A stretch of DNA of 64,000 nucleotides, taken from Chamaecyparis obtusa (taxonomy: Eukaryota > Streptophyta > Pinopsida > Cupressales > Cupressaceae). Below the pieces are notes generated by a model, which worked only from the letters and a program-made list of their open reading frames with translations, did no database searches and was not told where the DNA came from. Positions 25,363 through 36,804 of the stretch are shown here, one piece after another. A program made the position numbers and the translations under genes. Each line of letters opens with the position of its first letter. Positions within the stretch are counted from its first letter, which is position 1. The DNA lies in contig BSBK01002799.1 in NCBI GenBank assembly GCA_027943335.1, forward strand, positions 329,001 through 393,000. The letters run 5' to 3'.

Positions 25363-25988
25363 CAGAGACGGAGATGGAAAAGAAGCTCAGTCAGTAAATC
25401 AACATATGAGCGAATTAGATCTATATTTGCAAAGTGAGTTATATATTTTCAGATCTGAACCTATTGTTACTTTCTAACGATTGTATCAGTCTAAATCCTT
25501 TAATCAAGGTTGACCTAACAATCATTGCGTAAACCCTTTAATCAAGGTGATTCTGATGGAATGTTCTTAATCCCTCTAACAAGGACACTCTTAATAGGGT
25601 GATTAAATCCTTTAACCAGGTCACACCTAACAGTTTATATTGTACCCTTTAACCGAGCTAGCTTCTTGCAGAGCTCACTTGATAATAGTGAAAATCAGTA
25701 GCATGTTACAAGTGGTTTTTCCAAAATTGGGTTTATACTATAAATCTTGGTGTTATACTTGTGTGAATGTTATTTGATGTGAATGTTGTTGAAAGTCTTA
25801 TATTCTATAGGTTAATTACTTTTGGATGGTGGACTACAAGTTTTATGTTATTGATACATGTTATAGAGACTGAGTTGAAAAATGATTAGATCTGAGTTTG
25901 TTGAAAAGATAGAAACTTGAATTGCTACATCTGGACCTGAGGATAACTAATTCACCCCCCCCTCATTTATTCTAAAATCATTCTGACA
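25363..25988 (+). repeat. C2 5' LTR, 5'-truncated
   Basis: The 626 bp match the last part of the C2 3' LTR, for example GAGATGGAAAA, TCAGTAAATCA and GAACCTATTGTTACTTTCTAA in both. The first ~0.9 kb expected from the 3' copy is missing and is replaced exactly at 25362/25363 by the end of the C1 LTR. A cluster of CCTTTAATCAAGG and CCTTTAACCAGG motifs lies at 25495-25665. Confidence 0.8.
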
Positions 25989-25989
25989 A

Positions 25990-26007
25990 TTGGTATTAGA
26001 GTTGTTG
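25990..26007 (+). other. C2 primer-binding site (initiator-Met type)
   Basis: TTGGTATTAGAGTTGTTG directly follows the LTR end TTCTGACA. It is a slightly decayed form of TGGTATCAGAGC, the usual initiator-methionine tRNA primer site of plant copia elements. Confidence 0.8.
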
Positions 26008-26036
26008 GTTCTTGTAGAGAAAAAGTTTAAAGGTAC

Positions 26037-27129
26037 TTGAAGCTAATGATCAAGATGTACAAAAAGGAGATACCGAAGTTGAACAAGGAGAACTTTCCTA
26101 CATGGAAAATTTTGATTAAATTGCATCTAGTTGGTATTGGTGATTCAAAAAAATACTATGTGGAAAATGATTATGTAATACCTGTTACACCTTTGACTGC
26201 CAAGGAGATGAAAGAAAAGAAAGAACACAATCAAGCAATGTTGGAGATTGGATTTTCCCTAAGCTATCCTGAATTTGAGGACATCAAAGACTATACTAAT
26301 ACAAATAAAATGTGGGACACTCTTGTAGCTATCTATGGTGGGGACTAAAATGTACTAAGAGCCAAATCTAAAAGCTTGAGAGGTAGGTTTGATGAAATGA
26401 AAATGCAAGAAGGTGAAAATATTGCTCAGTATTGTGGTAGAATTAAGGAGGTAGTAAATGCTATTAGAGGAGCTAATGGAAACATTGATGATGATACTAT
26501 TATTAGTAAAGTATTGAGAACTTTTCTTTGTATCTATGCTATTAGAGTTTTTGTCATACAAGAATCAAGATTTAACCCTGGTAATGTCCTAAATTTGGAA
26601 AGTCTTATTGGCAAGCTTACTGCTTTTGAGATGTCTAACTATGATAATTTAATTGTTCATAATATTGAATCTGCATTTAAATATCAAATGGTTCTTCATA
26701 AGCCTAAGAAGGGAAAAGAAAGATGTGTGAGCAGTGATAGCAACAACGACAGTAATAGTGACACTTCTGATAATGATCTTGATGATCTTGACACACTTAT
26801 GGCTAGAAGGCTATGAAGAGGAAAAGGGAAATACAAAGGTAAACTCCTATTACCTATTTTTCATGTAACAAAGTTGGCCATATTGCAACAAGATGCCCTG
26901 AAAGGACTGGCAAAGATGAAAGTAGGGAAATAAAGTACAAAGACAAAAGAAATGACAGAGATCATAGAAGGTACAAATACTACAAAGAAAAAGGTAAGAA
27001 ATTTGGTTATATTACTGAAAAGGAAACTGATAGTGAAGCTAGTGAATTTGATGAATGTGATATAGAAGTTGTTTATGTTTCTATGAAAGATGATTCAATG
27101 TAGATGAGAAAATTGCACTTATTTCATAT
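26037..27129 (+). pseudogene. C2 copia Gag
   Basis: The likely start is in the KEIPKLNKENFPTWKILIKL segment near 26065-26125, the usual N-terminal Gag motif of this group. A UBN2-type core follows with MWDTLVAIYGGD, a stop at 26346-26348, then GRFDEMKMQEGENIAQYCGR. After the stop at 26814 the frame shifts and a CCHC zinc knuckle is readable near 26855-26900 (SCNKVGHIATRCP). An acidic linker leads to the protease. Gag forms the particle and packages RNA. Confidence 0.8.
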
Positions 27130-29316
27130 GTGAGTAAAGGTGATAAATGGATTATTGATAGTGGTTGTTCACATCACATGATTGGTGATAAAAGTAAGTT
27201 TGAAACCCTTAATCATTACAAAGGTAGAATTGTTAAGATTGGTAATGATGCACCATGTGTTGTGAAAGGAAAAGGATCAATAAGATTGACTGATAAGATC
27301 AAATGTGATAATGCTTATTGGGTTTAAGGTCTTAACTATAATTTGTTGAGTGTGGCACAACTGAACAGTACTAGTTACCAAGTTGAATTTCATCATAGGA
27401 AAGATAAAATATTTGATGCCACTGGTGAACTAATTGAAGTAGAGAACATACGAGAGGTAACTTGTTCTATCTAGATCTATATGAAGAAACATGCTCATTT
27501 TCACAATTTGATGATGTATGGTTATGGCATAAGAGGTTGTCATGTGAACTTTAACAATTGGTATTAGTAAATATCAATAAGTTGAAGAAAGTTAGAGGTT
27601 TTCCAAGATTGAAGAAACTTGATAATGTGATGTGTAAACATTGTCAATTGGGAAAAATGACAAAGTCTAGTTTTAAGAGAAAGACATGTACTTCTAATAA
27701 TATTTTAGAATTGGTTCATACTGACCTTTGTTGACCTATGGGTGTACAAAGTTATTGTGGTGATAAGTATTTCATTCTATTTGTTGATGACTATTCTAGA
27801 ATGATGACTGTAATATTTTTAAAAGAGAAATCTGATGCATTTTAGTTGTTTAAGTGGTATTTGGAAAAAGTTGAAAATAAAACTGGTAAAAGCTTGAAAT
27901 GTTTAAGATCTAACAGAGGATGAGAGTTTATATCAAATGAGTTCAATCTATTCTACAATGATAGAGGAATAAAGAGACAAATATCTTCACCTAGGACACC
28001 TCCATAGAATAGTATAGTAGAAAGAAGAAACAGATCAACTATGGATTGTACCAAAACACTGATGATTGAGAAAAATGTTACACAAAAGTACTGGAGAGAA
28101 GTTGTAAGTATAGTTGTTTATACCTTGAACTAAGTTCAAATTGAGAAAGGTACAAATGCTACACCTTTTGAGTTATGGTATGGATATGCACCTAATATGA
28201 AATATTTTAAAGTCTTTGGGAGTAGATGTTATATACTGAAAGACAATAGGATTGGAAAACTTGATGCTAAAAGTGATGAAGGCATATTCCTAGGATACTC
28301 CACTAAGAGAAAAGCTTACAAGTGTTTGAATTCTAACACTAACAAAATTGTGGAAAGTGCAAATGTTAGAGTTGATGAATATGTAGAAAAGAATGAAGTT
28401 GAGAGCAAGCAAGAGCTTGAAGATTATAGATCTTTTGTATACATTGAAGAAGGAGAGGATAGTAATGCACCAAAACCAGATGTCGAGGAATTGCATGAGC
28501 CTACCGATCCATAAAAAGATATTATCGAGCATCAGGAGGATCTCATTGAGCATTAGGAGGATGTTGTTAAGCAATCAAAAGAAGAGGCAAAGAATCTACA
28601 AGATGGACCTGAAGATCAAGACCAAGGAGAAAGGAAATCTAAACCTACATTGACACAATATGTGAGAAGACATCATAAGCTAGAACAAATCATTGGAGAT
28701 AAATAATCTAGAGTTATGACAAGAAGTAAGTTGAAACATCATACATGCTTAATATATGAATTTGAGCCTAAAAAAGTGAAATATGCTTTAGAGAATGAAG
28801 ATTGGATACAAGCCATGAATGAAGAAATAGAGCAGATAGAAAAGAACAAAACTTGGAAACTAGTGCCGAGACTAGAAGACAAGAATGTTATTGGAACAAA
28901 ATGGGTATTCAAGAACAAGATAAAATGATCATGGAGAAGTCACTAGAAATAAAGCCAGATTGGTATGCAAAGGATATGCACAAAAGAAGGCATTAACTAC
29001 GGGGAGCCATTTTTCCCAGTTGCAATATTGGAAGGAGTGAGGAATCTACTTGCATATACAACTTTTAAAGGATTCAAAGTGTATCAAATGGACGTTAAAT
29101 ATGCATTCCTGAATGGGATATTGGAAGAAGAAGCATACATTGAACAACCAGAAGGATTTTTTGACCCAAGCAAGAAGAATATGGTTTTCAAGCTACATAA
29201 GGCATTGTATGGATTAAAGCAATCCTCTAGAGCATGGTATGAGAGACTGCATAACTATCTGATAAATATTGGAATTGTAAGGACAAATGATAACAACAAT
29301 CTGTATATGAAGACCA
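27130..29316 (+). pseudogene. C2 protease, integrase and RT N-terminal half
   Basis: The protease motif is WIIDSGCSHHMIG near 27148-27190. The integrase core at about 27700-28320 has Asp in HTDLC. The second catalytic Asp reads LRSNRG instead of LRSDRGG, and the Glu is kept in VERRNRS. RT starts near 28770 (ENEDWIQAMNEEIEQIEKNK). The first catalytic Asp is present in YQMDVKYAFLNG, and LYGLKQSSRAWYERL follows. Homology stops abruptly at 29316 where S1 is inserted. Many stops (27326, 28132, 28512, 28926) and frameshifts inactivate it. Confidence 0.87.
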
Positions 29317-32010
29317 TGTTAGCACAAGTGAAAAATTCCATGGCTACATCATGTTCCTTAGCCTCTATAGTATTTTTTCCTTATTTCTGGCTAAACCCTA
29401 GGCAAAAAATTCAAATTCTAGCCATTGGGAAAGAAAACCCTTGTGTGCCCTATTTTAAATCTATTTTGGCATTACTTTTTGGGCCACTTAAAAGACTTAT
29501 AAAGCATGTGCTTTATAATTTTTATCACCCCGTGAAAGTCTTTCCTATCATTTTTTCCTAAGTCTGATGGGGTTAATATTTCCTAAGTCCCAGCCCTTAA
29601 TATTTTCTAATGTTTTCAGCCTTTATCCTTTCCTGGGCCCGGCTCTGACACCATCTCAATCCAACAGTCACATGTTCTTATAGACTTTGTCAGAGGCATG
29701 TGATCTTAAGATGACCATTGATTTTACCTTTTAGCATGCCATTTCAATAAAGCGGGTCCACAGCTATGTGTCAGAGGTGACCAAGCAGTGAAGGAAGAAT
29801 GGTGTGTTGACAAGTGGTAGGTTTTTAGGGTTATCAAGAAGTTTAGCGGTGCCGATAAAGTTTTCTATGTTCGTTGAGTCGCGGAAAGGATTTGGTAGGG
29901 TTCTAAGTTATTTGGCGAATGTGCGAATGTGTGTATTCACAGAGTCTCAAAATAAATTGGTGGAGCCCTAAATTATTTGGCAATTTAGAAAATCCTTTTA
30001 GTCACGAGTTCTCAAAATCATTTCACGGTTAGACAAAAGATTAAGCGAACATGCGGAATGCCTTTGTTGTTGATTCGACAATTATAAACTAATTTCCTGA
30101 GAAGGGTTAAGAAAAACATCTTGCGACTTAGCGAATGAAGGATATTGTGCATTCGCAAAATATAACCCGGGGTTGAGACATAAATCAGCGATTTATTGAA
30201 AAGCTTTGTTTACTGACTCATTTGATTTGATTGTAGTTAAGAAAAGCATTAAGTGACTTGGAGAACATTTGTAGTGGCGTATTTTCCAAGTCACAAAGGG
30301 TTATAGGTTTGCTGAGAACAATGGGACTGCATGATGATTCATTGCTAATGTGTCATGTTTTGATTTGCTGAGCTGGAGGATGATAAGGATTATGTCAGTG
30401 GGCCCGAAGGATTTTGGGAGATGCCAATATGGAAGATCTAACGGATGGCATAAGATCTCATAGGGTCTGTCAGAGCTATAAGAATATGAGACCACTGTCC
30501 GATCTAAAGCTTATAAAAAGTGGGTCCAAGGGTGCCCTTTCATTGCCGACATGCTCAATTCTGATTGGTCAAGGGATTAATGAGGTGGCGAAGGATTTTA
30601 AAAGGTTTTGTTAACTATTATAAAATAAATTATGAACCACCTGATCTGCAGGGAATAAATTAGACCAACGCTCCAGTTTTAAACTTCAGTCGGTGACCGT
30701 TTTCGTTTGAATTCAAGTCTTGTGCAGGGTTTTGCTAGGGTTTTTTTGAGTGCAGAAACCTGTATAAAATGAAGTGGTGGTTGGGAATTAATTATTTCAG
30801 GACAATTGTAGTTGGGGAAGAGTATAGAAGACATGAGTTGTAAAAAGAATCAGATTTTGTTCCTAATGATGCCGTGCCAGTTGATTTTTAGGGTTGAACA
30901 AATTGTAGAAGGGCATTCATTGCAGGATGACAACGAGGTATAAAATCAAATATGTTGAAAAGGAGCTAAGGACAACATTGAAGACTTAAAGTGCAGGTGG
31001 ATCATCTATGAAATATCTCATCTATTTCAGTGGTCTATTAATTGTAAACCCTTTAGGTTTGTTATAAGTCTTTTAGGTTAAATTTTGTAACCCTAGAATG
31101 ATCGGTTGCTTGTTGCATCTCCTTGTATAAAAGGATTTTTCATGATCATTCTAAGGCATTGGGAGTTTTGGTGTTAAAAAGATAGAAATTCTAAAACCCT
31201 AGCTTTCAGTCAAGGATTGTAATTTTTGATATGATTTTATCAAACAATAGAGAAGAAGTACAGGTTGTTCTTATTTTTCAAGCTTACTATTCAGGGTATA
31301 CTATATGCACATGGTGAAAGGTTATACTTAATACAAATCTTAGATCTTTGTCTCTCCTTTGCTCTATTCTTTGAATCTTTAAATCTTTGCATAATGTTTA
31401 TATGTATGTATTGGTGCTTTGAGTTCCAACCTAGAGTTAGATTAAATATTGCTCAAAGTGGAATATGTGTTCATGGAATTTATATGAAGGATTCTCACAA
31501 GTAGGAAAGAGTTGAGTCATTTTGTGTTTATGTCTAGAGACCAATTTCAGACACCATTGTATTCATCCTATTCTCTGATATTTTTCCCAATAGATAAGGC
31601 ACTGGCCTATATTTTCCTATCTTTGTGTTGAGAAGAGTGATTCAAACTTTGTAATCCCAAAACATTAAAATCAATACCAGTCTTTACTTTTATTTACATT
31701 TATGTATTGTCCTACCCAGTGATGGAGAGTCAATGAACAATAGGTTTTTGTTTAGTACTTTCTCACTAATATCTATTGAAAGATCCAATATTCAAATAAG
31801 GGGCAAAGTTAGAACTATCAGAGTTAATACTATTGGATCAGGTGCACCCACCTTGGTTTTGCAGAACTAGAAGCAGAAGAGGGTAGTCTTATCCCTATAG
31901 TTGGTACAATTGCTTATAGATTGCACACATTTGGAACTAACCAATCCTTAACATCCATCATAAGCATATTGGTATCTCATGGAGTGTAAAATCCTATCTA
32001 GGAACCAATA
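29317..32010 (+). mobile_element. S1: 2.7-kb insertion, probable solo LTR
   Basis: It interrupts C2 RT and is flanked by the perfect 5-bp repeat GACCA (29312-29316 and 32011-32015). The codon phase of C2 is the same on both sides. It starts TGTTAGCACAAG and ends GGAACCAATA, so the last bases could be a decayed AACA. A TATA box, TTGTATAAAAGGATTTTTC, lies near 31121-31141, two thirds along as expected for U3/R of a plus-strand LTR. I see no paired LTR, primer site in the right place, or coding domain. A solo LTR left by LTR-LTR recombination fits best; a non-coding element of another kind is possible. Confidence 0.65.
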
Positions 32011-32999
32011 GACCAAAAAAGGTAAAGGGGTTTTGTTGGCTGAAATATTTGTTGATGATATCATATTTGGAGGACAAGATTCCCTATGTCAAACCTTTTC
32101 AAATGAGATGCAAACTGAATTTGAAATATCTATGTTTGGTGAGATCAAATTCTTTGTTGGTTTGCAAGTTTATCAAATGAAGAAAGGTATCTATATTAAT
32201 CAATCTAATTATGTTAAGGAGATACTGAAAACTTTTGGTATGGAAGATTCCAAACCAGTAACTATACCTATGCCTACTAGAAAAAAGTCATCTAAAATTG
32301 ATGATACAACTTAAGTGAATCAAACCCTGTATAGATCCATGATTGGAAAGCTACAATATATTGTCCATAGTAGACTAGATATTACCCTAGAATTTGGGAT
32401 TGTTGCAAGATTTTTTGCAAATCCTAAAGAGAGTCACATGATGGAAGTGAAAAGGATATTGAGATATCTAAAAGGAACTGAGGACTATGGATTGTATTAC
32501 AAGAAGAATGATAAGTTTCAACTGAAAGTCTACACTGATGCAGATTGGGTTGGAAATTTTGATGACATAAAGGGTACAAGTGGTGGAGAATTCTTTCTAG
32601 GAAAGAGATAGGTCTCTTGGACAAGTAAGAAATAGAAATACATTTCCCAATCTACAACAAAAGGTGAATATGTAGCAGCAATAGTGAATTTTTCAAATTT
32701 AGTGTGGATCAAGCAATTGTTGAAAGGTATGAAGGAGGAAATCACTGAGTCAGTTGTTATTTTCTGTGATAACACAAGTTTAATTAACACATCAAAAAAT
32801 CTTGTTATGCACACTAACTAAGCATATTGTTATCAAATATCATTACTTGAGAGAGTTAGTTCAAGACAAAGAAGTGATATTGGAATATGTGAATACAAAG
32901 GAACAATTAGCAGATATATTCACAAAAGCATTACCTAAAGATGCTCGTGAATACCTTAGAGGTAAATTAGGGGTGATTCCCCTAGTTGAGGCTACCTAG
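32011..32999 (+). pseudogene. C2 RT C-terminal half and RNase H
   Basis: It resumes in RT with the catalytic box [12 protein letters not shown] near 32042-32077, then [15 protein letters not shown]. RNase H follows with YTDADWVGN near 32530, IFCDNTSLI near 32757-32785 and the end segment KEQLADIFTKALPKD. The terminal frame ends at TAG 32997-32999. Stops at 32312 and 32609 and a frameshift near 32815 break the frame. Confidence 0.88.
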
Positions 33000-33493
33000 A
33001 AACATATAGGAGCACTGCATCAAAATGTGCTAATCAGAATATCTAAAAAATTGGTGTAGAAGAGGTCACACTTTAGGAGTTGCCTAGAGTTGTGAGAAGT
33101 AAAGAAAAGATATTAATCAATCATAAGAAAGATGAAAGAGGGAGTATACAACATACATAACTGAAATGAAGATATCTACATGGTAAAGATGCAAGTAATA
33201 GATACAAGTTTCTTTGGAATTATTGTCAAAGAGGGAGAGATTTAGTAAAGGGACAAATTAAATGAACCAGAGGAAGAAATACATAAAAGTAAACGACCCT
33301 AAGCAAAGAGGGAGAGATTCAGTGAATAGGAAAATCCAAATTTATCCAAGAGGGAACTAGTATTTGGATGTGTTGGATATGAATCAGAATGAAGCTAAGG
33401 ATATTAATAAAGATTTGTTGCATAGAGATTTTGGATTGTATTGTGAATCATGTGATGTTCATGTGGTGTTTCCATCAATGCCAAAGAGGGAGA
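33000..33493 (+). other. C2 3' untranslated region with repeated purine boxes
   Basis: Four related boxes lie at about 33226-33242 (TCAAAGAGGGAGAGATT), 33302-33320 (GCAAAGAGGGAGAGATT), 33348-33356 (CCAAGAGGG) and 33480-33493 (GCCAAAGAGGGAGAT). The last abuts the LTR and is the presumed polypurine tract; the others look like spare copies. No gene is visible. Confidence 0.65.
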
Positions 33494-34070
33494 TTGTTGG
33501 AAACTACAATTGAAATAATTTTTAGATTGTCATTCATGTTAAACCTGAACTGGTAAGACAATTGCTATCTAGGAGAGTACCATATCTTTTGATTGATGAA
33601 AAGAGGAGATAACAAGAAGACCTAAGGAAAGGTTGAGTTATGTGATACTTCAATAGGTACTTGATTAGTTGGCACATTGATAAGATAATGTGTTGTTTAT
33701 CTTTAACACCAAGTGAAGAAGAAAGATTGGAAACCTAGGATTAACCGACCAAAAGTGAAGAAATCTAGTTTAAGTCGAGTGATGTTAGTGTCGACCGAGT
33801 GCTAGTATATGCCGAGAAAATATAGTGTCGACTGAACATCAATAATTGTCAAGGGATAGATAATTACTAAGAAAAGATAGTGTTTGCTGAGAAGGAAAGT
33901 GTTAGTGATGACCAAGATATCCAATAATGACCAAGGAGATGAACGCAGTATTGACCAAGTGTCAGTAATTTACATTTTGAGAAGGAATTGAGAATCCTAG
34001 CCAACATAGTTGAATTCTTGGGATATGTAAAATGTGTTGACATTATTAATGAATGGTATGAAGCATTTAA
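33494..34070 (+). repeat. C2 3' LTR, left part (before N1)
   Basis: It starts TGTTGGAAACTACAATTG right after the polypurine tract. It is interrupted after 34070 by N1 and resumes at 44274. Confidence 0.75.
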
Positions 34071-35153
34071 TGTTATTCCTAATAGGTTATTGAGAGGGGG
34101 GGTGAATTAGTAAATTCTATTTCATAATGTATCTTTAAAAATTTAGCAGATAATATACTTTGAAGGTAAGTAATTGATACATAAATATAAAGTTAGATGC
34201 ACAGATCAACACCAAATTTGTATGTGGAAATCCTTGATTAGAAAGAAAAAACCATGTTGAGGCAGAGCTCACAACTTCACTACTATAGAATGAAGGTGCC
34301 CTGTTAGGAGCTTACAAAGCACTAGTTAAGGTGCTACCTAGTTAAGGGATTTTATAAGAGATCTGTTAAGATCTGAACCCTGTTAGGAGTTGCTTGGTTA
34401 CATGAATTTGAACATCAAAAAATATGTCACCTTATTAGGGGATTTATACAATGAACCGATTAGGTCCACGCTGATAAAGGGATTTCAATTTTCTTTCACT
34501 CTCTATAAAAGTAATGATCTATAATGACACAGATTGTGTGTTTAGATCCTACCTGTTGATCCTTCCCAGATTTGCCTGGCTGTTGATCTTTGTTATTTTT
34601 CACCTTAGTGATTGTAGCACCTTTCTTAGAAGATATTTCTCCTCTTCTCTATGCAATCACCAATAATCAACAACAACTCATCTTGCGCCCTATGTCCTAT
34701 ATTTATTCTGACTCATAGAACCGCTAGGGTGTAAACTCAACCATAAATCAAGAAACACATAAAAGCTATGTGATCTGATCTAGACTTTACCTTGAGATCA
34801 TCCATAGAACTAAAGCTAACTCTTCTCAAAAAGATAACTCCATTCCTAAGTGGTGGATGTCCTATATAGTCTAGTTTTAACTCAAACTGCTTTGCAGAAT
34901 CTAGTGTAGATTTCTATGCAGTTGAGACCGATGTAATCTTATGATAGTAGACCAGTATACACTTCTCTTTAGTCAATCGATGGTTGACCAATGTATTGCC
35001 TTTACCTGATCTACCAATGTCTACTGGTGTATACATACTCTTCCTAGTCTACCAGTGTCTTCTAAGTAATGTGAGTGACTCGTGAACCTTTACTGGTGAA
35101 TGGTGTTGGTTATATACACTAATGAGAACTAATATTTCTAAAAATCTTCCCCT
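34071..35153 (-). repeat. N1 3' LTR
   Basis: On the plus strand it starts TGTTATTCCTAATAGG and ends ACTAATATTTCTAAAA, colinear with 43205-44273. The terminal CA has decayed to AA. A TATA-like box, AATAAATATAGGAC, is readable on the minus strand near 34706-34719. Short motifs such as CCTGTTAGGAG and GGTTAAGGGATT repeat at 34300-34480. The minus-strand polypurine tract AAAGGGGAAGA lies just beyond its plus-strand end, near 35154-35166. Confidence 0.85.
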
Positions 35154-36431
35154 TTATCATTAGTGGAAAAACCATACATAACCAAACTCACTTGTATCAT
35201 TATTATTTTAATTATGTAGACTACTCCCTGTAGGACTCTTCCCCTGTCTGAATGTCTCTTCTGTTCTTTCCTGAGCCCGTTTCCTGTTCTACTTCCTTCT
35301 TTATCTTACTCTATTTTCTGCTTCCCCTATTTTGTACTATCACTCTCATCACTGTCATTATCATCATCTTCCCCTTTTTGCCTCCAGAGGACAAAGGGTT
35401 CAAATTGGCATCTTGGAAAAATGTCTTTGTAGATGACTTTTGCAGATGGAAGAAAAGTGTGTCATTGACCGATTACATGTTCTAAATTTGTTTGAGCTAC
35501 TTGTAGAGAGACAATGATATTCTCCATGTCTTCAATAGTCTTATGCTCCAGCTCATTGATTAGGTTCTCAACATTTTTGACAGATTTTTGCATTAAGTCT
35601 AGTGTAGGAGCTAGATGTAACTAAAATCCAACAATATCTTGGATTCACTTAGTCTGCTCCTCAGAAGTCTTTCTTAGAATGAGAGTAAGACTTGTCATTT
35701 TTTTGCTAAAGCTTGTTGCAGACTTCTTCTTGATGTCATACTAAGAAGACATAGTCTTTATGTCTTCTGTAGGTTTTGGTGACCTTTCTGTTAGATCTTG
35801 CATTAATGTATGAAAGTTTGAAGTAGTGAGCATCAAATTATTGCCAACTTGTAACTATTGATGAAGAATATTTAAAATGGTTGATACTATTACTTTTGAC
35901 TCTGTAATCAGTTTATTGAGATTTTCAATTCTCTTCTCATAATGATCAATTGCTACAATTTTTGGATTGGTCAGATCATCACCAATTACTGTTGCCAATA
36001 TTTCTAGTTGATCAATGACCGGTTCTTCTTCATCAATGTCAGCATCTGGTACAAATTTGTATTGGATGTCCTTTACTTTGGTCAGAACCATATCTTGTTT
36101 TTCTCTTAGTGAGCTCCTTCATCTACCTTGTTGACATCTTGTTGATGTCTACCACTATTTAAATGAACTTACTTTTTTTGTCTTCCTTATCCTTGGTAGA
36201 TGATAACTTTCTCTTAGATGAGGAGGAGCTTGGAACATCTGATGTCTCCTTTTGCTTTTGTTCTTGTTCCAGTTGAGTTTTCTTGGTTGGTACTTGAATT
36301 CCTTGTTCTTGCTCCTTAATTTCTTCATCTCTTTGTGAGGTAACTTCTTCGTGTCTCGGTTGTTGTTGTGGAACTTCCCCTTCTTGATGCACCTCAACCT
36401 TAGCCATAGCATCCTTTTGATGTGAGTGCTC

Positions 36432-36804
36432 TGTTAGATTAGGTGAAAGACTAATCTCCCAAGAATACCTGCATGCATAACCCTGTCACATGGAAGAAGC
36501 AAAGAATAGAAGCAAGAAAAATCTATGGAGGCCAAAAAGCCAGAGACATCTTATGGACATGTAAAGAGCAATTGTATTCCAAGATTATCTGAAAAGAATG
36601 TACAAAGGGTTCAACCATATAGGTGAACAATAAAACCCTAAAGCTATAAAGAAAAAAAACAAAGCTAGGTTGCACATTATAATTAATAAATATATTAATT
36701 ATAATGTACCTAAAAGATAGCTTAAGTAAATAGAGTAATAAATGACTTAATTAATTAAACCAAAGTGATTTAATTAATAAGCATAAAGTATGATTACTCT
36801 AACA
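36432..36804 (-). repeat. T1 3' LTR (373 bp)
   Basis: Contains an inverted repeat at 36674-36707 with 15-bp arms (ACATTATAATTAATA) and a 4-base loop. The other LTR has the same hairpin at the same offset. Confidence 0.9.

Noticed and set aside
29636..29656. Minus-strand TGGTGTCAGAGCCGG, like a Met-type primer site, inside S1
   Set aside because: There is no LTR ending in CA next to it and no paired LTR; only about 320 bp separates it from the S1 border. It may be chance or a relic of an older element.
36159..36412. Two overlapping minus-strand frames (85 and 82 codons) as separate genes
   Set aside because: One continues N1 ORF2 across the T1 insertion in phase; the other is its shadow in another frame.
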